Source: Planctomycetaceae bacterium (GTDB lineage: Bacteria > Planctomycetota > Phycisphaerae > Phycisphaerales > SM1A02). Taken from it: a stretch of DNA of 5,782 nt. Positions 1 through 4,725 of the stretch are shown one piece after another. The stretch spans positions 1 to 5,782 of the forward strand of contig NYVB01000039.1 in NCBI GenBank assembly GCA_002684315.1, in the 5' to 3' direction. The notes under the pieces were generated by a model that was not told the origin of the DNA, did not search any database, and saw only the letters and a list, made by a program, of their open reading frames with translations. A program made the translations under genes and the position numbers. The number at the start of each line of letters is the position of its first letter. Position 1 is the first letter of the stretch.

Positions 1-645
1 ATGTGCTGCCGATGTCCCGAACGAGTCGATGACATCCCCATGCAAGCAGTTGACATCCCCGAAGAGGTATCTGAAGACGTGACCAGTACTCCGGAGACAA
101 ACGGAGCTGTCTTCGCCTCCCAGGTGGAAGCACTCCTTCTCGTGTCGGACCGCCCCATGCAGGAGCAGCGGATCGCCGAGCTTCTTGAAATCGAACATGC
201 CGAAGATCCCGGTGAAGCTCGCCAGAAAGCGGTTCAGTCCGTTCGCGAAGCGATCGAGGAACTCAACACGGTCTATCAGGACTCGGGCCGTGCCTTTCGC
301 ATCATGAAACTCGCGGGTGGTCATCAAATGATGACGCTTCCCGAACATGGCGACCTTCTGGCTCGTCTGCGCGGCGAACGCCAGTTGCAGAAGCTGACAC
401 CTGCAGCGCTCGAGACTCTGGCGATCATCGCGTACCGACAGCCCATTCTGCGAGCCGATCTCGAATCGATTCGTGGCGTGGCCTGTGGCGAAGTTCTTCG
501 TGGTCTGCTCGAACGCCGACTGGTCAGAATCACCGGCCGCGCGGAAGAGATCGGTCGCCCCATGCTTTATGGCACCACCAAGGAATTCCTGCAGGTCTTC
601 GGACTCGGAAGCCTCAAGGATCTGCCGCAGGCCAAGGACATCTGA
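1..645 (+). CDS. scpB: SMC-Scp complex subunit ScpB (start uncertain, possibly cut at the left edge)
   Basis: ScpB is the winged-helix partner of ScpA. A ScpB dimer binds the ScpA kleisin and helps the SMC ATPase load on and organise the nucleoid for chromosome segregation. The 214-residue frame shows the family hallmarks. A first winged-helix domain covers about residues 38-120 (VEALLLVSDRPM, then REAIEELNTVYQDSGRAFRI). The second holds the signature LTPAALETLAIIAYRQPI at 132-149, IRGV at 157-160, and GRPMLYGTTKEFLQVFGL at 185-202, ending in the usual SLKDLP. Homology begins near residue 38, so the acidic N-terminal stretch is an extension. The start could be the ATG at base 1, the ATG at base 40 or a GTG at base 79. 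No clear Shine-Dalgarno sequence decides between them, and the frame may continue left of the window. scpA is commonly the upstream neighbour but would lie outside. The gene ends 6 bases from the convergent dusB stop. Identification is firm; the start is not. Confidence 0.95.
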   Translation: MCCRCPERVDDIPMQAVDIPEEVSEDVTSTPETNGAVFASQVEALLLVSDRPMQEQRIAELLEIEHAEDPGEARQKAVQSVREAIEELNTVYQDSGRAFRIMKLAGGHQMMTLPEHGDLLARLRGERQLQKLTPAALETLAIIAYRQPILRADLESIRGVACGEVLRGLLERRLVRITGRAEEIGRPMLYGTTKEFLQVFGLGSLKDLPQAKDI

Positions 646-656
646 TTCCGTTCAGA
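641..656. other. Small inverted repeat holding both convergent stop codons
   Basis: TCTGA (641-645) and TCAGA (652-656) form a 5-bp inverted repeat around a 6-base loop, TTCCGT. GAC (637-639) and GTC (659-661) could extend it across a small internal loop. The stop codons of scpB (643-645) and dusB (652-654) both lie in the arms. It could give a weak hairpin in either transcript, but no T-run follows on either strand, so a classic intrinsic terminator is not supported. A 5-bp match of this kind can easily be chance. Confidence 0.25.
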
Positions 657-1692
657 CCGTCTCCTGAAGCGCAGGCTCGACCCGTGACAAGATGCTGACA
701 TGCTCTCGATGAGGCAGAATCCACCGCCTCAGTTCCTGTCGCATGGTGTCGAAGTCGTTCGCGGTCCGGATCACTTCCTTGAGAGGCTTCATGTGCCCCA
801 TCGTCTTGCCGTAGCGACTGATGCGCTGCTGCATCGTTCGAATTCCGTATTGGTGGTCGGCGTATCGCTCAAGCAGTTCGATGTGTCTGATGATCATCCG
901 GCACTTGTCGTTGAATGACGGTTCCGGACCGACCGTGCCGGTTTCCAGGAGCACGCGTGCCCGCTCGAAGATCCAGGGAGTGCGCAGCGAGCCCCGACCA
1001 ATCATCACGCCCTGACAACCGGTGACCTTCATCATCTCCGCCACATGTTCCGGCTGGGTGACATCACCATTTCCAATCACCGGAATCGAACGAACCGCCG
1101 CGACGACTTCACCGATCGCCGGCCAGTTCGCCTGTCCGCTGAACCGCTGCACCGTCGTTCTTCCGTGCACGGTCACCGCCGCGATGCCCGCTGATTCGAG
1201 GTCTCGTGCCAGAGAAGGACCGACGATCGAATCATCGTCCCACCCCAGTCGTATCTTCGCGGTCACCGGAACGCGTCCCCGGGCGTGGCGGTCGACGGCG
1301 GTGATGATCTTGTCGACCAGTTGCAGGGTCGAAGGGCAGTCACGCAGGAGAAGCGAGCCGCCATTCTTCTTGGCGACCTTGTCCACCGGACATCCCATGT
1401 TGATGTCGATCACTCTCGCGCCGTGATCGATCGCCCAGATGGCCGCTTCAGGAAGCGGATCCTGTGCATTTCCGTAGAGCTGCATGCCCACCGGTTGATC
1501 AAGTCCGTTGGTCTGGGCCAGCTTGATCGACTTCTCGGCGCCGGCCAGCAGCGCCCGGCTGTTGAGCAGGTCGGTGTATGCGATACCGACTCCGCCCATC
1601 TCACGACAGAGAATACGAAAGGGCAGGTCGCAGTATCCGGCGATTGGTGCCAGAAGAAGGGGGCTTTTCAGTTCGACTGGTCCGATGTACAT
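652..1692 (-). CDS. dusB: tRNA-dihydrouridine synthase, DusB type
   Basis: This is a cytosolic flavoenzyme that uses FMN and NADPH to reduce specific uridines in tRNA to dihydrouridine. The 346-residue protein opens with the Dus signature APIAGYCDLPFR (15-26) and MQLYGN (70-75). It then has DINMGCPVDKV (96-106), whose Cys101 is the expected catalytic acid, followed by the usual GGSLLL. Flavin- and RNA-contacting positions follow the family: AKIRLGWD (145-152), VHGRT (175-179), GNGD (207-210) and IGRGSL (231-236). A helical C-terminal domain (about 260-346) matches the tRNA-recognition domain. The length is slightly above the roughly 320 residues of E. coli DusB. The ATG at 1690-1692 fits, because the family N-terminus begins directly before the first beta strand. 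No Shine-Dalgarno sequence precedes it; a TACAAT box lies 10 bases upstream instead. The gene is the last of the minus-strand series, 58 bases after the zinc-ribbon gene, and may be transcribed separately. DusB is favoured over DusA or DusC by overall motif pattern; the exact target uridine cannot be read from the sequence. Confidence 0.95.
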   Translation of the reverse strand: MYIGPVELKSPLLLAPIAGYCDLPFRILCREMGGVGIAYTDLLNSRALLAGAEKSIKLAQTNGLDQPVGMQLYGNAQDPLPEAAIWAIDHGARVIDINMGCPVDKVAKKNGGSLLLRDCPSTLQLVDKIITAVDRHARGRVPVTAKIRLGWDDDSIVGPSLARDLESAGIAAVTVHGRTTVQRFSGQANWPAIGEVVAAVRSIPVIGNGDVTQPEHVAEMMKVTGCQGVMIGRGSLRTPWIFERARVLLETGTVGPEPSFNDKCRMIIRHIELLERYADHQYGIRTMQQRISRYGKTMGHMKPLKEVIRTANDFDTMRQELRRWILPHREHVSILSRVEPALQETV

Positions 1693-1702
1693 GTCGAATT
1701 CG

Positions 1703-1708
1703 ATTGTA
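1703..1708 (-). promoter_or_regulatory. Possible -10 box for dusB
   Basis: On the minus strand TACAAT (one mismatch to TATAAT) lies 10 bases before the dusB ATG. A transcript starting about 7 bases downstream of it would begin at or within a few bases of the start codon, so the mRNA would be leaderless or nearly so. That would agree with the absence of a Shine-Dalgarno sequence. No good -35 match is seen at the 17-base spacing (CCTCGA there), so support is limited. Confidence 0.3.
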
Positions 1709-1737
1709 GATCAGGTCCGTCGCGATCGAGGCACGAA

Positions 1738-1755
1738 GTTGAGCTTCTTCTCAAC
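1738..1755 (-). other. Small stem-loop at the end of the zinc-ribbon gene
   Basis: GTTGAG (1738-1743) and CTCAAC (1750-1755) are a perfect 6-bp inverted repeat with a 6-base loop, overlapping the stop codon of the 1751-2149 gene. In the minus-strand transcript it would form at the 3' end of that gene. Only two T residues follow, so it is at best a poor intrinsic terminator. It could partly separate that gene from dusB, which would fit with dusB having its own promoter. Confidence 0.3.
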
Positions 1756-2149
1756 CAAGAACGCCCGGTCCCCCGTCGAAGGCGCCACCACAGTCCGGAC
1801 AACGCCCCAGCTCGACTTCTCGGTCATAGGCGCACCCGCAGTGGGGGCATGCGAACCCTCCCTTGGCGATCAGCCTCTGTCCGGAGACGCTCATCACATG
1901 TCGTCTTCGGTATTCGAAGGGAAGCCCCGACAGGAGGATCACCAGTATCGAGGGCGTGGTGCAGATGAGCACGGTGTAGCCGAAGATCTGATCCCCGACT
2001 CCCGAGAGAAACGCGCCCGTGAAGACCGCCTGGACCAGAAGCCAGGCGATGACCGTCGATCGACCGATGTAACGGATCATCGCATGCATCACGAGACCGA
2101 CTGCGACCGAAACGGCGAGTATCAGCAGTGCCAGTGTTGGATCAACCAT
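1751..2149 (-). CDS. Small membrane protein with C-terminal zinc ribbon, function unknown
   Basis: I do not recognise this 132-residue protein as a named family. Three hydrophobic segments suitable for membrane spans are visible at about residues 4-25, 33-50 and 56-76. They are followed by an arginine-rich stretch (EYRRRH, 79-84), which should face the cytoplasm by the positive-inside rule. The C-terminus is a zinc ribbon with Cys101-x2-Cys104 and Cys117-x2-Cys120, both pairs followed by Gly (CPHCG, CPDCG). An extra Cys106 is present. Such short membrane proteins with a cytoplasmic zinc ribbon are common in planctomycetes and usually uncharacterised. The start is supported by GAGG placed 7 bases before the ATG. 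The gene lies 34 bases after eboF on the same strand with a stem-loop between, so it may be the tail of the ebo transcript. That makes an ebo role possible, but nothing in the sequence demonstrates one. Confidence 0.82.
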   Translation of the reverse strand: MVDPTLALLILAVSVAVGLVMHAMIRYIGRSTVIAWLLVQAVFTGAFLSGVGDQIFGYTVLICTTPSILVILLSGLPFEYRRRHVMSVSGQRLIAKGGFACPHCGCAYDREVELGRCPDCGGAFDGGPGVLG

Positions 2150-2156
2150 TCAAGAA

Positions 2157-2160
2157 CCTC
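2157..2160 (-). promoter_or_regulatory. Shine-Dalgarno site of the zinc-ribbon membrane protein gene
   Basis: GAGG, with a second purine-rich GGAAGG just before it, sits 7 bases ahead of the ATG at 2147-2149. This is the clearest ribosome-binding site in the window and fixes that start. It begins 7 bases after the base of the 2168-2200 stem-loop, so the hairpin would leave it exposed. Confidence 0.6.
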
Positions 2161-2167
2161 GCCTTCC

Positions 2168-2200
2168 GGATCTTCTTCGTGAGTCAGTCACCGAAGATCC
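2168..2200 (-). other. Intercistronic stem-loop spanning the eboF stop codon
   Basis: GGATCTTC and GAAGATCC form a perfect 8-bp inverted repeat (2193-2200 and 2168-2175). Inside it, GTGA and TCAC (2188-2191 and 2179-2182) form a second 4-bp stem closing a CTGAC loop. The eboF stop codon TGA (2184-2186) lies in that loop. An alternative register pairs TTC with the inner GAA and gives an almost continuous stem with bulges. No T-run follows on the minus strand and the next ribosome-binding site comes straight after, so it is not a typical terminator. A role in mRNA stability, differential expression or translational coupling between eboF and the next gene is possible. Confidence 0.5.
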
Positions 2201-3533
2201 TGTCCAGAAGGATAGAACTGATTCGCTCGCAAGGGAGTAATTCTTCTCTTCTGTGATCGAAACCGATCAAGACCGGTTCATGACCCGCCTGATGGTCTTT
2301 CAGCCCATGACTCCCTCGGACCAGTCGCCCGTCAAGGGGGATCACATCCATGGTGGTTCTGATGCCGGCCTTGGTCATCGCCAGCTTGCCGGCGGCGCGG
2401 AGGCGACTGCTCAGAAACAGCTCCCTCGGGTCGTATCCCGGCTTGTTGTGAATGTCGACGGTTCGTGCGTAGTCCGGTGCGACTTCGTCGTTCAGCCACC
2501 AGTCGTAGCTGAACCATCGATCGGCGCATGCGGTGGCGATCAGATCACCGGCCCTCGGGTGGTTCAGTTCGGAATCCTCCCGGTTCACGATCGAATCAAC
2601 ACCTTCGACGCCACGAAGCAACGTCGCGACCTCCTCCCGGCGCTTCGAGTCACGCACGTAGACATGAGCGATCTGATGATCCGCGATGGCGAGTGCATCG
2701 CATTCCGTCGGGACCAGCATCTCGGTTCCCAGTTCCTCTCGGACCGCGATCATGCCTGCTTCACGCAGCCTCTTGTTCAACGCAACATCCGAGGTCACGG
2801 GAACGATTCCGTATTCACTCACCAGAAGGACATCGACGCCTTCGCCCTCGAGTGCGTCGATGAGCCGGCCGACCTCCGCGTCGACCTCTTCAAGAAGCCG
2901 TGGGACCTCTTCGTGTCCGGGCCCGAACTTCTGCAGTCCGTAGTCGAGGTGGGGGAGGTAGACCAGCTGCAGGGTGGGGTGTGATTCCTTCGAGACGTGG
3001 ATCGCCGCGTCCACGATCCATCTGGTCGATTCGATGTCCGCGCCCGGTCCCCAGAACTTGAAGAGCGGAAAGGGGCCGTGGGCTTCGGTCAGTTCATCAC
3101 GCAGGCTCGAAGGTCTCGTCTGGCAGTCCGGAACCTTCCGGCCGTTGGCACGGTAGATCGGACGAGGGGTGACGAAGACATCGACATCGGAATTCATCGC
3201 GTACCACCAACACACGTTCGCACAGGTGAATTCCGAATTCATCTCGCGAGCCTTCTGCCAGACGGTCTGCGCTTCGACGAACTTCTGACTCTGCTTCCAG
3301 AATTTCACTTCGCCTTCGGTCCGGTCGTACCACCCGTTGCCGACGATGCCATGTTCCGCGACGGGAACACCCGTCAGCATGCTGGTCTGAACCGTGGTCG
3401 TCACGGCGGGGAACGGGACCGCAAGCCGGGTGATTCCGCCTTTCCGTTCTGAAAAACGACTGATTTTCGGGGTGTGTGTCCCGATCAGATCCGCACTCAG
3501 ACCGACGATGTTGAGAAGAGCGACACGCTTCAT
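2184..3533 (-). CDS. eboF: EboF-like alkaline phosphatase superfamily protein (nucleotide pyrophosphatase/phosphodiesterase fold)
   Basis: The 449-residue protein belongs to the alkaline phosphatase/NPP superfamily and to the branch found in ebo clusters. Visible blocks are FPAVTTTVQTSMLTG (41-55), which holds the expected nucleophile Thr45; HGIVGNGWYDR (61-71); a tryptophan-rich CWWYAMNSDVD (108-118); TPRPIY (122-127); FPLFKFWGP (155-163); YLPHLDYGLQKFGP (192-205); SEYGI (239-243); ADHQIAHVYV (284-293); TVDIHNKPGYDP (358-369); and VIPLDGRLVRGSHG (397-410). Known NPP enzymes bind two metals through Asp, Thr, Asp, His, Asp, His and His. Here only Thr45, Asp197 and His409 remain clear; the others align with Val10, Gln201, Glu240 and Tyr241, so classical phosphodiesterase activity is doubtful. 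I see no signal peptide, so it appears cytoplasmic. The ATG is preceded by a weak GTAGG 8 bases away and lies 19 bases after eboC. Family membership is strong; the eboF name also rests on the neighbours; the substrate is unknown. Confidence 0.85.
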   Translation of the reverse strand: MKRVALLNIVGLSADLIGTHTPKISRFSERKGGITRLAVPFPAVTTTVQTSMLTGVPVAEHGIVGNGWYDRTEGEVKFWKQSQKFVEAQTVWQKAREMNSEFTCANVCWWYAMNSDVDVFVTPRPIYRANGRKVPDCQTRPSSLRDELTEAHGPFPLFKFWGPGADIESTRWIVDAAIHVSKESHPTLQLVYLPHLDYGLQKFGPGHEEVPRLLEEVDAEVGRLIDALEGEGVDVLLVSEYGIVPVTSDVALNKRLREAGMIAVREELGTEMLVPTECDALAIADHQIAHVYVRDSKRREEVATLLRGVEGVDSIVNREDSELNHPRAGDLIATACADRWFSYDWWLNDEVAPDYARTVDIHNKPGYDPRELFLSSRLRAAGKLAMTKAGIRTTMDVIPLDGRLVRGSHGLKDHQAGHEPVLIGFDHRREELLPCERISSILLDRIFGD

Positions 3534-3552
3534 GCACTAAGCCTACCCGAGC

Positions 3553-4725
3553 TCAGGTTCCACTGACCCGGCGATGTCCCCAGACCGTGATGAAGAAGCA
3601 GGTCAGGCAGACGCCCGTGACGAGAAACGAACTTGTGAAACTGAAGATGAACAACGCTTCGATCAGTGGAATCCCCGCAATCCACATCTGGATCGGGGTT
3701 CGAAGCTGGTGGGGATTTCGAAGATAGTGAAACACCGCGGAGATCTGCCAGCCGAGGACGCCCAAACCCAAAGCCATCACGCCACCGATGAAGAACCATA
3801 TTTGGGTTGGACTGTTCTGTCCCATGGCCACCACGTAGTAGACGCTCATGCTGAATCGATACGACGACAGTGCGAACAGGTAGAGAATCGGAAGCAACGT
3901 CCCCGCCAGGCACAGGTTCCTGAGCCCCGGTCGCATCAGCGGAGTGGTGGTCTTCTCGAGCGTTTCGGGATCGAGTGCGTGTCCGCACTCGCTGCAGTTG
4001 CTCTGCGTCGTGTCGATCACGTGGTATCCGCAGGCGTCGCAGTAATTCGACCCTTCGCCGTCGGGCGCGACCTCTCCCCGCGCGATCCTGCTGAACGCGG
4101 AGACATAGAGGAACATCAGGATGATGAAGGGGAACGGCGAGAACAGAATGATCTCGGGCCACGAAAGATAGGCCGCGAGCAGGTTCGTCTGCGTTCCGTT
4201 GCTCTCAGGGAGGTAGATGAAATCATGAACCGTCAGAATGCAGACCAGGTACACCATCGCCCGACACCCGCCCATTCCAAGCACCCACCAGCTGGAGCGG
4301 GCATGAAATCGGTCATAGGCCAGTATGAGCGCGACCAGGACGACTGCCGCGATCATCCCCGTCGGCGGCCTTTCACTCCACAGTGAAACATCAAGTCCGT
4401 CGAGCATGAAGATCATCAAGGCGCCAAGGATCATGAGAAACGTGCCCGCCTGCATCGCGATCCGCGCGTCGATCCTTCCGGAGGGGATGGGCCTGTCCGG
4501 TCTTTCCACCGCATCGATGTCCCGATCGAAGAGATCGTTGAAGATGAAACCGGCGACGTAGAAAAAACAGATGGCAACGATGGGTACGACGAGATGAGCG
4601 ACACTGAGGCTGGCCAGATTCGACCAGCCAATGAAGAAAGCGGTGCCCACCAACGCACTTGAAAGCACCGTCGGAAGATTCGAAAGTCGAGTCAGTTCCA
4701 ACCAGTTTCTGGTCTGATCATTCAT
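3553..4725 (-). CDS. eboC: EboC-like UbiA-family prenyltransferase with an inserted zinc ribbon
   Basis: UbiA-family proteins are integral-membrane enzymes that transfer a polyprenyl group from its diphosphate to an acceptor. This 390-residue protein has about nine hydrophobic segments. The first Asp-rich, Mg-diphosphate-binding motif NDxxDxxxD is intact at Asn63, Asp64, Asp67 and Asp71, followed by ERPDRPIPSG (74-83). YDRFHARSSWWVLGMGGCRAMVYL-like sequence at 137-160 and YVSAFSRIARGE (207-218) resemble the EboC subgroup. I see no clear second DxxxD motif, which may be a subgroup trait. Directly after ARGE comes a zinc ribbon, Cys229-x2-Cys232 and Cys244-x2-Cys247, in what should be a cytoplasmic loop. 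The last spans follow (about 268-288, 308-332, 347-383). EboC proteins are usually about 290-300 residues, so the extra length is the ribbon, its flanks and longer loops. The ATG lies inside the end of eboE (8-base overlap), suggesting translational coupling. Another UbiA enzyme such as a quinone or heme prenyltransferase is less likely given the eboE and eboF neighbours. Confidence 0.87.
   Translation of the reverse strand: MNDQTRNWLELTRLSNLPTVLSSALVGTAFFIGWSNLASLSVAHLVVPIVAICFFYVAGFIFNDLFDRDIDAVERPDRPIPSGRIDARIAMQAGTFLMILGALMIFMLDGLDVSLWSERPPTGMIAAVVLVALILAYDRFHARSSWWVLGMGGCRAMVYLVCILTVHDFIYLPESNGTQTNLLAAYLSWPEIILFSPFPFIILMFLYVSAFSRIARGEVAPDGEGSNYCDACGYHVIDTTQSNCSECGHALDPETLEKTTTPLMRPGLRNLCLAGTLLPILYLFALSSYRFSMSVYYVVAMGQNSPTQIWFFIGGVMALGLGVLGWQISAVFHYLRNPHQLRTPIQMWIAGIPLIEALFIFSFTSSFLVTGVCLTCFFITVWGHRRVSGT

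Noticed and set aside
637..661. A bidirectional intrinsic terminator between scpB and dusB
   Set aside because: Only a 5-bp core stem is present and neither strand has a T-run after it.
1285..2182. Overlapping + strand frames of 224-227 codons across the dusB and zinc-ribbon genes
   Set aside because: They run across two genes on the other strand and their intergenic gap, are rich in Arg and Ser, and match no known domain.
2253..2984. A 243-codon open frame on the + strand opposite eboF
   Set aside because: It lies wholly antisense to a well-matched family protein, its translation resembles no protein I recognise, and long antisense frames are expected at this base composition and codon use.
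3530..4162. A 210-codon minus-strand frame overlapping eboC in another phase
   Set aside because: Arg- and His-rich shadow translation; eboC in the other phase has intact UbiA motifs and membrane spans.
3574..4386. A 270-codon open frame on the + strand opposite eboC
   Set aside because: The translation is a highly charged, low-hydrophobicity mirror of a membrane-protein gene with no recognisable motif; it is a shadow of eboC.
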